Assembly (NCBI RefSeq): GCF_000712975.1
Contig: NZ_JHQL01000004.1
Location: 372,001 to 436,000, forward strand
Reading direction: 5' to 3'
Length of the DNA: 64,000 nt
DNA from: Vreelandella neptunia
GTDB taxonomy: Bacteria; Pseudomonadota; Gammaproteobacteria; Pseudomonadales; Halomonadaceae
Both the position numbers and the translations under genes were made by a program. Positions 9,151 through 16,689 of this stretch are shown here, in pieces; positions within the stretch are counted from its first letter, which is position 1; every line of letters begins with the position of its first letter. The notes beneath the pieces were generated by a model. It was not told the origin of the DNA, searched no databases, and worked only from the letters and a program-made list of their open reading frames with translations.

Positions 9151-10259
9151 TGCATTGCCTCGTTAGTTGATGAGTTAAAGGGTGTGAAAAAACGATAAAG
9201 CTGCGCCACAGTGGCAGGCGCGACATTTTGAGTAATGAAGACAAACCGAGAAATGCGGTCATTAACACACTGCATCGGCAGAGGCGTCGGCGGGTGGAAA
9301 ATGTGCTGGACGCCGTGCAGTGCGAGCGGTTCATCGCGATCGGTAAGGTGCACAATCGCTTTAATGCGTAGCATTTTCTCGCCCATCAACGACATCAATA
9401 GATTCAGCCAGTTTTCCAAAGCGTCCGGGGTAATTAGCGCCTCCACACAAAAACAAAACGCATTGATATTTTCACCATGGCGAGTCAGCGTTGGCTGGCT
9501 AGTGGGCTGTACAAATGCAGCACTATTGTCCCCATGACGACTCCTCTCGTGATTGACATCTTCAGCATGGATAACGCTGTAACGTGCCGACTTAAGCCAC
9601 TGGTCTACCTGGTATCGTTGAGAATCCCGACGAAAGAGCCCTGCGCCTACCAATAACTTGGGTGAAAGGTTACCGTTCACCACCTGCCACTGCTCTGCTG
9701 CCGGGTTAATGGACGCCAGTTGGTTAGCCAGTGGTGTTAGGCGGACTTCGTCGACCAGGTCAGTTTTGGTGATGAGTAATCGGTCTGCTATCGCTATCTG
9801 GCGCTGTGACTCACGATGCGCCTGCAACGTTGCCTCACCGTTCGCGGCATCAACACAGCACACCACGCTATCCAACTGAAAACGGTGAGCAAGCCAGTGA
9901 TCGGTCATTAACAGCTGTAAAATGGGTGCGGGATCGGCAAGTCCTGTGGTTTCAATAACAACACGGGAAGGTGCTGGTTTACCCGCGGCCAACAGCGAAT
10001 CAATAGCCTGCTGTAGTGTGCGGCTCAAGTCTCCTCTCAATGTGCAGCACAAACAGCCGCTGCTCATCTCCACCACGGCTTGCTCATCGCTTTGCGTAAT
10101 CAACTGATGATCAAGACCAATATCACCAAACTCATTAATCACGATCAGCGTGTTTTGCATTGACGCTTGGCGTACCCAGCGATTAAGTAATGTTGTCTTA
10201 CCGCTCCCTAAAAAGCCGGTCAGTACATTAACTGGTGTCAGCATGGAGAATTGCATCAC
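9147..10259 (-). CDS. COG0523 (CobW/ZigA-type) GTPase
   Basis: A 370-residue G3E GTPase with a Walker A motif GFLGSGKTTL (15-24), the metal-binding CLCC motif (69-72), NEFGDIGLD and the guanine-specificity motif TKTD. A modest His-containing linker (HAEDVNHERSRH) precedes the C-terminal CobW_C domain. Zur-regulated members of this family act in zinc allocation under starvation (ZigA in Acinetobacter, ZagA in Bacillus, ZNG1 in eukaryotes). The gene overlaps dksA2 upstream (10256-10259) and folE2 downstream by four bases each, giving a tightly coupled operon. Cobalamin or nitrile hydratase roles are unlikely in this context. Confidence 0.92.
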   Translation of the reverse strand: MMQFSMLTPVNVLTGFLGSGKTTLLNRWVRQASMQNTLIVINEFGDIGLDHQLITQSDEQAVVEMSSGCLCCTLRGDLSRTLQQAIDSLLAAGKPAPSRVVIETTGLADPAPILQLLMTDHWLAHRFQLDSVVCCVDAANGEATLQAHRESQRQIAIADRLLITKTDLVDEVRLTPLANQLASINPAAEQWQVVNGNLSPKLLVGAGLFRRDSQRYQVDQWLKSARYSVIHAEDVNHERSRHGDNSAAFVQPTSQPTLTRHGENINAFCFCVEALITPDALENWLNLLMSLMGEKMLRIKAIVHLTDRDEPLALHGVQHIFHPPTPLPMQCVNDRISRFVFITQNVAPATVAQLYRFFTPFNSSTNEAMQ

Positions 10260-10741
10260 TCCACCCGTGCCTTGCGGAAATGGTGCTCTTTACGCTCTTG
10301 GCGCTCCTTCGCTTCAATGCAAAGTTTTGCCGTTGGACGAAAAAGTAGCCGTGGAATACCAATGGGCTCGCCAGTTTCTTCACAGAAGCCGTATTCACCA
10401 TTTTCGATACGCTGTAAAGCTGCATTAATATTATTGACCAACCGACTTTCGCGATCTGCTTGGCGAAGTGACAACCGTAGCTCCTCCTCAAACGAGGCCT
10501 GATCAGCCTCGTCGCTATCTCTCTCATGGGAGGCGATAGCCGTTTTCACCTCTTTTAAATGCGCCTCAAGCTCCGCACGTTCGTTCAAAAGCCGCTGACG
10601 GAAAAACGCAAGCTGTACGGCATTCATGTACTCGTCTGCTGATGAGGCCAACAGCAAAGCCTCCTCAGCTTTTTTTGCATCTAGGAATTCAGCGCCATTG
10701 TCTGTTCTGGCAGTTATTGACTGAGTGATATCGGGTTGCAA
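10256..10741 (-). CDS. dksA2: DksA2-type zinc-independent DksA paralogue
   Basis: A 161-residue RNA polymerase secondary-channel protein. The coiled-coil tip carries the functional DxxDxA motif (D77, D80, A82). The zinc finger is degenerate: C120 and T123 replace the first CxxC, and C141 and A144 replace the second. This pattern defines the P. aeruginosa DksA2 group, which works without zinc. A longer frame to 10810 exists but would place the Zur box inside the coding region. The TTG at 10741 has AGGAGG (10749-10754) 7 bases upstream and is much the better start. First gene of the operon with the COG0523 GTPase and folE2. Confidence 0.9.
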   Translation of the reverse strand: MQPDITQSITARTDNGAEFLDAKKAEEALLLASSADEYMNAVQLAFFRQRLLNERAELEAHLKEVKTAIASHERDSDEADQASFEEELRLSLRQADRESRLVNNINAALQRIENGEYGFCEETGEPIGIPRLLFRPTAKLCIEAKERQERKEHHFRKARVE

Positions 10742-10766
10742 TGTATAGCCTCCTATTGATAAAAAC

Positions 10767-10779
10767 GTTATAACATAAC
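10767..10779. promoter_or_regulatory. Zur-type operator
   Basis: GTTAT-AAC-ATAAC at 10767-10779 is a perfect 5-3-5 palindrome matching the core of the gammaproteobacterial Zur box (GTTATAnTATAAC type). It lies between the divergent dksA2 (start 10741) and DUF1826 (start 10846) genes, so one site could repress both sides under zinc-replete conditions. The outer flanks match the longer consensus only partly. Confidence 0.85.
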
Positions 10780-10845
10780 AAATAGAGCTCTGCGACCTAA
10801 CCTTTCTCAATGCTAATGCACTGCCAAACGTAACAGGAGATCTAA

Positions 10846-11505
10846 ATGCCTACCCCAGACTCCCATCAAGCTGCATCTTGGGTGCTACCACAACACGCCG
10901 CACTGGATACCGACATCAGCGTACTTCCGCGTATATTTGAAGAACAGATTAACATCGCTATTCTGCACCGCGCTCTGCCCGCCGATGTGGCGCTAAGCGC
11001 AAACGCACAGAGCCAGACATCGCGAGACTGGCAGTACGCATGGCTTGGCAGCCCTAAAGATGACTTTAAAAATGACTTGCGCCGAAAGCTCCCAGAGCCG
11101 TCAGCGGGTGATGCACTGGTTGATGATATAACCATCATTGCTGAAGCTATCGCATTCCTGTTTGATACCGACACTGTGGGCATTCGTTTACGCTTACTAA
11201 CGGCGGCGATGTGCCCACGCTTTCACTGCGACAACTTGTCGGTACGCTTAGTAACCACCTATGTTGGCCCAGGCAGTGAATGGTTACCTGAAAGTGCCAT
11301 TAACCGCGCCGGGCTAGGTGCACCAACATCTGATCGCCCAGAGATTATCAACGACCCAACTGCCATTCAGCGTTTGCAGGCTGGTGACATCGCGTTAATA
11401 AAAGGCAGTGGCTGGGTGGGCTGTGAAGAACACGGTTTAGTACACCGCAGCCCCTCTTTGGAGACAGGTCAAAAGCGGCTACTGCTAACCATTGATCCCG
11501 CTTAA
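10846..11505 (+). CDS. DUF1826 protein of the zinc-starvation cassette
   Basis: A 219-residue soluble protein of the uncharacterised DUF1826 family, which recurs beside COG0523 and Zur-regulated genes. The N-terminal half is variable; the conserved C-terminal half contains CPRFHCDN (C123, H127, D129) and HGLVHRSP (H196, H200), with R211 near the C terminus. H127-x-D129, H200 and R211 (ten residues after H200) have the order and spacing of the iron ligands and the 2-oxoglutarate-binding Arg of Fe(II)/2OG oxygenases, an inference discussed in the findings. The ribosome site is AGGAG before ATG 10846. It is divergent from dksA2 and shares the Zur-box region. Confidence 0.8.
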   Translation: MPTPDSHQAASWVLPQHAALDTDISVLPRIFEEQINIAILHRALPADVALSANAQSQTSRDWQYAWLGSPKDDFKNDLRRKLPEPSAGDALVDDITIIAEAIAFLFDTDTVGIRLRLLTAAMCPRFHCDNLSVRLVTTYVGPGSEWLPESAINRAGLGAPTSDRPEIINDPTAIQRLQAGDIALIKGSGWVGCEEHGLVHRSPSLETGQKRLLLTIDPA

Positions 11506-11580
11506 CGCCTTGAACTTGTCACTAATCCGTCATTCCCCCCTGATAAGGTTTAATAAATTAAATCGCTCATGGGAATGGTC

Positions 11581-12288
11581 ATGCATAACAAACTACTGCT
11601 TGCAGGTGTCATAAGTCTCTCGATGTTAACAACCACGGCGTTTGCTGAGTCATTAGGCAACCTAGCCTTTTCTGAAACAACGCCCTATTCCTCAGCAATG
11701 ACCCTAAAAGATGATTTCACCATTGTAGGTGATGACGAATTAATGGCGATGGATGCCATTAATAGCAATGGTTTTGCTAACGCCATTATCGAGATACCAA
11801 CAGGCACATCTGCCAAATGGGAAGTTAGCAAAGAAGACCCAAACGCGGTTTATTGGGAGTATAAAGACGGCGAGCCGCGCGTCGTGAATTACTTGGGTTA
11901 CCCCGGAAATTACGGCGCCATTCCTGGTACTGCCCTGCCCAAAGAACTTGGGGGTGATGGTGACCCATTGGATGTCATTGTATTGGGTCAGGCGATACCG
12001 CGCGGTGAGATTGTTGATGTACGTGTTATTGGCGTTTTAAAAATGTTAGACGACGGCGAGCAAGACGACAAACTGGTGGCAGTGCTTACCCAGGATTCAC
12101 CGTTTGCCCATATCGAAAGTATGCAGCAACTCGATAGTGAGTTTCCTGGCGTTAGCCAGATCGTTGATATCTGGTTTGCGAATTACAAAGGCCCTGATGG
12201 TGGCATGGAAGGTCTAGGGTTTGAAGACGCCGAATCTGCATTAACCGTACTAGAAGCAGCGGCTGAGAATTTTTCAGCCCCACAATAA
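11581..12288 (+). CDS. Secreted family I inorganic pyrophosphatase
   Basis: About 235 residues. The N terminus is a signal peptide (basic MHNK, hydrophobic core, TTTAFA cleavage region), then a family I soluble pyrophosphatase with the active-site signature DGDPLDVIVL and the substrate region GYPGNYGAIPGT. The enzyme hydrolyses pyrophosphate to phosphate with Mg2+; the signal peptide places this copy in the periplasm, unlike the essential cytoplasmic Ppa. In-frame ATGs occur at 11569, 11575 and 11581; GGGA at 11571-11574 favours 11581, which also gives the cleanest signal peptide. A strong terminator follows. It may recover phosphate from external pyrophosphate. Confidence 0.88.
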   Translation: MHNKLLLAGVISLSMLTTTAFAESLGNLAFSETTPYSSAMTLKDDFTIVGDDELMAMDAINSNGFANAIIEIPTGTSAKWEVSKEDPNAVYWEYKDGEPRVVNYLGYPGNYGAIPGTALPKELGGDGDPLDVIVLGQAIPRGEIVDVRVIGVLKMLDDGEQDDKLVAVLTQDSPFAHIESMQQLDSEFPGVSQIVDIWFANYKGPDGGMEGLGFEDAESALTVLEAAAENFSAPQ

Positions 12289-12327
12289 ACTTATCGAATA
12301 AGACCGCCAAAATTTACGTCGTTTAAC

Positions 12328-12366
12328 CGTCACTGCTCTAAACAATAGAGCAGTGACGTTTTCTTA
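12328..12366. terminator. Strong bidirectional intrinsic terminator
   Basis: CGTCACTGCTCTA at 12328-12340 pairs perfectly with TAGAGCAGTGACG at 12346-12358, with a five-base loop AACAA and a TTTTCTT tail on the plus strand. It separates the convergent pyrophosphatase and methyltransferase genes. Confidence 0.9.
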
Positions 12367-12367
12367 T

Positions 12368-14023
12368 TTATACATTGTGCTCATTAGCGCTGTTACTTGC
12401 ATTTATCGCGGCCAAAACACCATGACGTTGATACGTTCTTAGCATGCTCTCGAGGGCTGCCTGCAGGTAGTGAGTAGATGCGGGGCCTTTGGAGTCTTTG
12501 GTGAGATGGCTCGGTTTGCCATCTTGTAGCAGGCTGATCTCGCCTTTTTCTAGTGCCACTGAGGTGGCTGTTTTCAGTTGTTCAAAAGACACTGGGGTTT
12601 CCAGTAACTTGGCCAGAACCATAGCAAGCGGGGAAAGTGCCACCATTTCATGCCAGGGCGAAGTTGCCCAGCCATTACCATGGCGAATGACCCCACTGTG
12701 CCACTGCCACTTAACTGTTGCGGGATCAGCTTCTGCCTCTGCATTTACTGTCGCCATTTGGCTAGCCACGTGTGTGCGTATGCGTACGTGACCACGAATC
12801 ACATAGGTTTCCAGAAACGCTAAAGCGAGCGCTCGGGCATCCTGCCCAGTAGAAAGCTGGCCGCTGGCAATAAGCGCGGCGGTCAGCTGGTCTACGTTAA
12901 GGGTAGCAGGGTAGACTTTCGAGAGTGCTTCCATAAATGCATATTCTAGGGCACTGCCCGGTATGACCTCACCGCCCCGCCAATCCGTGTAAGTTTTAGG
13001 CTGACGCGTATCACTGGTAATCTGATGATCAAAGAAGACGCCAGCAACGTAGAATTTCTGCAAGCGCTCAGCATCCAGTGCATAGCGAATTTTTGCCTGT
13101 TGAGATTTATGCACTAGCAGGGTCTGCCGGAAGGCACGATTACGCACAAAATCAAGGTACTGCTCTAGCTGCTCTTGATGGGTAACTTCTTTACTTAATG
13201 GTTCGGCAATAGAGGAGGCATAATTGCTTAGGAACATAGTGTTGGGCTCAGCTTCTGCCAGATACCCCAGTCCATACTCACCTGCCAGCGCCATAAAGTC
13301 CTTGAAATACATCGGCTGGTTACAGGGCTCTAGGAACTCGTGGAGCAGGTAGCTGGCTTTACCTTGGCGGATGTGGTCGGCATTTTCATCCAGCACTTTC
13401 CGTAAAACGCTATTATCCAGGCTGACCTGCTGAAGAAAATCCACCATGCCCATAGCGTAGGAGAGTTTTTCTTCCGGCGTGACGCGCTCAGCACCCCGCA
13501 ACAGCATGGCATCACGGATGATCTCCTTGGTTTTCCAACCTGGGTACGTGTTGTAGCTGATATAGGCAATACCGCTTTCGCTCAAGTTTTCAGAGCAAAC
13601 TCGTAAAATAGCCTGCTGTACTGATGTGGGCACCCAGCTAAACACGCCGTGACAAATAATATAATCATAAGGCTGCTCAGCCTTACCTATCTCTTCAATA
13701 TTAACGGCTTGTAGACGCACATTGGCTAACCCAATCTCATTTAGCCGCGCTTTGCCATGGTTAATCTGCACGTCGGAAAGGTCGATACCCACCACCTGAG
13801 CCTGGGGGTTACGAGCGGCATAAGGGAAAATATTCTCCCCAGCAGAGCAGCCGATTTCTAGCACCCTTGCCGTTGCTGGGTCTGGCGCGTCAAGGCCGAA
13901 TAGAAAAGCCAGTGCATGAAGATGCTCTGGTGCTGTTTGCGGAAAGGGATGAGATTCGTAGGGTACGCTGTCGTAGCTCTGTTTCAACAGGGAAACGAGG
14001 TCTTTTGTCATATTCGTTACCAT
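12368..14023 (-). CDS. Class I SAM methyltransferase with regulatory domain (PKMT-like)
   Basis: A 551-residue cytoplasmic protein. Residues about 40-150 form a class I S-adenosylmethionine methyltransferase fold with motif I VLEIGCSAGEN, followed by GIDLS. Residues about 220-300 match the methyltransferase regulatory domain, and a variable C-terminal region follows. The same arrangement is known from rickettsial protein-lysine methyltransferases that modify outer-membrane proteins, so a protein substrate is plausible but unproven. The start is uncertain between ATG 14023 and ATG 14011, as neither has a strong ribosome site. It may be co-transcribed with the LysE gene 166 bases upstream. Confidence 0.75.
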   Translation of the reverse strand: MVTNMTKDLVSLLKQSYDSVPYESHPFPQTAPEHLHALAFLFGLDAPDPATARVLEIGCSAGENIFPYAARNPQAQVVGIDLSDVQINHGKARLNEIGLANVRLQAVNIEEIGKAEQPYDYIICHGVFSWVPTSVQQAILRVCSENLSESGIAYISYNTYPGWKTKEIIRDAMLLRGAERVTPEEKLSYAMGMVDFLQQVSLDNSVLRKVLDENADHIRQGKASYLLHEFLEPCNQPMYFKDFMALAGEYGLGYLAEAEPNTMFLSNYASSIAEPLSKEVTHQEQLEQYLDFVRNRAFRQTLLVHKSQQAKIRYALDAERLQKFYVAGVFFDHQITSDTRQPKTYTDWRGGEVIPGSALEYAFMEALSKVYPATLNVDQLTAALIASGQLSTGQDARALALAFLETYVIRGHVRIRTHVASQMATVNAEAEADPATVKWQWHSGVIRHGNGWATSPWHEMVALSPLAMVLAKLLETPVSFEQLKTATSVALEKGEISLLQDGKPSHLTKDSKGPASTHYLQAALESMLRTYQRHGVLAAINASNSANEHNV

Positions 14024-14189
14024 AGTCGTTACTGTGCGAAAGGCGTACCCTTCTACTGCTTAGCACGCATGGCTCAGAATATACGAACGATGTGATTTGT
14101 CGTGCATTTGGTTTACTTATGCCGTTTAAGTACCGTTTATCGATAACGTTGCCGCATCTATCTCCAGACAAAAGCACCCAGGGTTAGTG

Positions 14190-14801
14190 TTAAGCCCGCA
14201 GTGGTAGTGCCGCGCCAATAGCGACAAAAATACCTCCACAGGTGCGGTTGAAACCACGGCCAACACGCTTCAACCAATGACGAATGCGGTTAGCCATATT
14301 GGCAAGCAAGCCTTCAACTAAGCATTCAATGATCACAAAGGTGCCTGCCAGTACGAAAAACTGCAGGATCAAGCTACGTTGCGGATCAATAAACTGAGGT
14401 AAAAATGCGCTGAAAAACAGCAGCACTTTTGGGTTAGTGATGGATGACAGTGCGCCTTGGCGGTATAGATGCCAGCCACTCTTCCAACTGGCATTCACAT
14501 CAACTTCCCCACTGATAGGCGGTGAACGCCATACCTGAATACCCAGCCATACAAGGTAGGCTCCGCCGACCCATTTCAGCACGGTTAGCCACACCACAGA
14601 CGACTTAACCAGCGCCCCAATACCAAACAAACACAGGGCGATGATCAAGATAAATCCTGTAGCGCCCCCGGCGATAGTGAACAGTGTTTTTCGGCTGCCA
14701 TGCAGCGCCCCGTGGGTAAGCGCCAGCAGGCCGTTCGGCCCTGGTGAAAGCGACAAGCCTATGCAGGCAATGAAATATAGCAACCATGTATCGAATAACA
14801 T
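14190..14801 (-). CDS. LysE/RhtB-family amino-acid exporter
   Basis: A 203-residue inner-membrane protein with six hydrophobic segments. The N-terminal signature SLSPGPNGLLALTHGALHGSR is diagnostic of the LysE/RhtB translocator superfamily, which exports amino acids such as threonine, homoserine or leucine. The substrate cannot be told from sequence. It follows the luxS terminator, so it probably has its own promoter in 14802-14891. The ribosome site is weak. Confidence 0.88.
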   Translation of the reverse strand: MLFDTWLLYFIACIGLSLSPGPNGLLALTHGALHGSRKTLFTIAGGATGFILIIALCLFGIGALVKSSVVWLTVLKWVGGAYLVWLGIQVWRSPPISGEVDVNASWKSGWHLYRQGALSSITNPKVLLFFSAFLPQFIDPQRSLILQFFVLAGTFVIIECLVEGLLANMANRIRHWLKRVGRGFNRTCGGIFVAIGAALPLRA

Positions 14802-14891
14802 GTTAATGCACCACCCACTGGTAAGTACGCTTGAGCTGCCAGCATGTCACTGCCACTCAGCGTTTTCCACCAGTTAATAGACTAATACTAA

Positions 14892-14914
14892 AACGCCTCC
14901 AAAAAGGAGGCGTT
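14892..14914 (-). terminator. Intrinsic terminator of luxS
   Basis: AACGCCTCC at 14892-14900 and GGAGGCGTT at 14906-14914 form a perfect nine-pair stem with an A5 loop. Read on the minus strand it follows the luxS stop (14947) and ends in TTTTAGT. Confidence 0.85.
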
Positions 14915-14946
14915 GGACGAACAAGTCGCGCGCTGGCATCTAACGT

Positions 14947-15414
14947 TTACGCAAATACTTGGTTCCATTCACTGCGCTTAGCCAGCAGGTCTTTAGCAAG
15001 CTCTTGGGCACCTTCCAGGCTGTGACTGGCGGCCCAGCCGCACTGCATTTCATTACAGGCGGGTACTTCCGTTGCGGTTAGCACATCATTTAGCGTCTTC
15101 TCGATGATACTTAACACATCGTCATAATCATCGTGGTTGATCATTGCGATATAAAAACCGGTTTGGCAGCCCATCGGGCTAATGTCAACCACCTTGTCGG
15201 TGTGATTACGCGACATCTCAGCCATCAAGTGCTCTAAGGAGTGCAGTGCCGGCATCTCCATGTGCCCTTTATTAGGCTGGCAAATGCGCAAATCATACTT
15301 ATGAATGCGGTCGCCATGTTGGCCTTCTTTAATATCAGCCAAACGTACGTAAGGCGCTTTTACCTTGGTATGGTCCAGGTTAAAGCTTTCGACGTTCATT
15401 TTCTTTTCGGTCAT
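14947..15414 (-). CDS. luxS: S-ribosylhomocysteine lyase (LuxS)
   Basis: A 155-residue metalloenzyme that cleaves S-ribosylhomocysteine to homocysteine and DPD, the precursor of AI-2, in the activated methyl cycle. The metal ligands are visible as H58 and H62 in HSLEH and C125 in NEMQCGW, with catalytic E61 and C83 (SPMGCQTGF). Length is that of the short LuxS group. No pfs, metK or lsr gene is adjacent, so it may serve methyl recycling rather than signalling. GGAG lies 8 bases before the ATG. A dedicated terminator follows at 14892-14914. Confidence 0.97.
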   Translation of the reverse strand: MTEKKMNVESFNLDHTKVKAPYVRLADIKEGQHGDRIHKYDLRICQPNKGHMEMPALHSLEHLMAEMSRNHTDKVVDISPMGCQTGFYIAMINHDDYDDVLSIIEKTLNDVLTATEVPACNEMQCGWAASHSLEGAQELAKDLLAKRSEWNQVFA

Positions 15415-15471
15415 ATTGGCTCCGTCATCTTGGTATATCGCTTGCGTCGTCTAAACAACCGTTAGTGCTTT

Positions 15472-15819
15472 TTACACCTTAGGAGCGTCAAAGTTCCACG
15501 GCTCGTCGGTATAGACACACACGTTTGCATCTTCAATATCGCCCTCAGGGGACTCAACGTGCTTAGCGAAAAAATCTTGAATCTCTTTACGCTGGCAATG
15601 GGCCTCAAACTCTTCACGGCTGGCCCAAATTTCGTGAAATACAATTGGATAGCTGGTGCCTTGGGCAAACGGGTTATCAATCTGCCGCGTGACGGTGTAG
15701 TGAATACAGGCATCTTCGCGATGGGTGTTAGGTTCCAAAGCTTGCAGTGCCTTAAATACCGCTTCTTCTTTTCCGGCCTTGGGCTTAAAGCTGGCGATAC
15801 AGTAAATTTTTTCTGACAT
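15472..15819 (-). CDS. ABM-domain (YgiN-like) monooxygenase
   Basis: A 115-residue protein of the antibiotic biosynthesis monooxygenase (dimeric alpha/beta barrel) family: an N-terminal IASFKPKAGKEEAVFKALQALEPNTHRE strand-helix unit and the central FHEIWASREEFEAHCQ motif. Family members include quinol monooxygenase YgiN and the AI-2 processing protein LsrG. LsrG-like activity next to luxS is an appealing but unsupported idea. AGGA lies 7 bases before ATG 15819. The gap to luxS is short (57 bases) and in the same direction, so co-transcription is likely. Confidence 0.8.
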   Translation of the reverse strand: MSEKIYCIASFKPKAGKEEAVFKALQALEPNTHREDACIHYTVTRQIDNPFAQGTSYPIVFHEIWASREEFEAHCQRKEIQDFFAKHVESPEGDIEDANVCVYTDEPWNFDAPKV

Positions 15820-15880
15820 AGTTATATCCTAAGCGGTTGAGTGGGCATCATTATGCGGCCTGTCGATGCGGGTTCACAAC

Positions 15881-16558
15881 CTAACGACTCATTCGGTCCG
15901 CCAGCGCTTCTAAATCAGTTACCGTCATATCCGGTTCACCTCCCCAGGGGTCAAACGGAGCGTCAGAGTGACGGCGCACCCAGGCGCTGCGCAAGCCAGC
16001 ATGGGTTGCCCCAATGACATCAAACGGGTTGCTGGAAATCAGCCAGGTGTGTTCTGGGCGTGCTTCTAAGCGGGTGCGTAAATAAGCATATACGGCGGGG
16101 TCCGGCTTGAAGCGTTTAACATCATCAACACTGACCACGTCATCCATATGGCTTTCCACGCCCGCGCGCGTAAGTAGCTTAGTGACAGCTTCTTGAGTGC
16201 CGTTAGAAAACGCCACGCAGCGAATACCCGCATCACGGAGCTGGTCAAGCGCGGGGATCACATCGGGAAATGCAGGCAACTCAGCATAGACGGCCATTAA
16301 GTGGTCTTGGTCGTTATCTGATAGGCCCGTTTGCAGCGCGCGGTCGGTGAATACTAATGCCTCCCGCGTGCATTCCGAAAACGGCACATAAGCCCCCATC
16401 AACCCATGACGAAAGCTATATTCCAGCTGTTTTTCCCGCCAACGCTTAGCAAACTCTGCTGCTTTGGTGGCATCACTAAGGCGGCGTTCCAACTCTACCG
16501 ATACCCCTTGGGTATCAATAAGCGTGCCGTATACATCAAAGGCGAGTACTGGTTGCAT
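15881..16558 (-). CDS. HAD-superfamily (S)-2-haloacid dehalogenase type II-like
   Basis: About 225 residues with HAD motif I FDVYGTLID (nucleophilic first Asp), motif II FSNGT and motif III KRFKPDP, followed by SSNPFDVIGA. This is the type II haloacid dehalogenase pattern, which removes halide from short 2-haloacids; many family members have other or unknown small substrates. A frame to 16591 exists, but AGGAG lies 6 bases before ATG 16558, which gives the standard MQPVLAFDVYGT start. It is in line with the ABM and luxS genes on the minus strand and downstream of the doeD terminator. Confidence 0.88.
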   Translation of the reverse strand: MQPVLAFDVYGTLIDTQGVSVELERRLSDATKAAEFAKRWREKQLEYSFRHGLMGAYVPFSECTREALVFTDRALQTGLSDNDQDHLMAVYAELPAFPDVIPALDQLRDAGIRCVAFSNGTQEAVTKLLTRAGVESHMDDVVSVDDVKRFKPDPAVYAYLRTRLEARPEHTWLISSNPFDVIGATHAGLRSAWVRRHSDAPFDPWGGEPDMTVTDLEALADRMSR

Positions 16559-16643
16559 GACAGCTCCTGGCGTGGTGGATAAGACAATCATTGGCGATAG
16601 GTGGTTTTATTTCTCTAGCATAGCTGCCCTCTTAAAAAACAAA

Positions 16644-16670
16644 AACGCCGCTGCATCGGGCAGCGGCGTT
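16644..16670 (-). terminator. Intrinsic terminator of doeD
   Basis: AACGCCGCTGC at 16644-16654 pairs with GCAGCGGCGTT at 16660-16670. On the minus strand the stem is followed by TTTTTGTTTTTT, an ideal tail, 20 bases after the doeD stop. Confidence 0.93.
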
Positions 16671-16689
16671 TGGCTAGCAATACGCGTTA

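Noticed and set aside
10742-10810. A 23-codon N-terminal extension of dksA2.
   Set aside because: It would cover the Zur palindrome and has no ribosome site, and the added residues do not look like a DksA N terminus. TTG 10741 with AGGAGG fits better.
15472-15819. The ABM protein as LsrG, an AI-2 degrading enzyme paired with luxS.
   Set aside because: The family is broad, no other lsr gene is present, and adjacency alone does not support the assignment.
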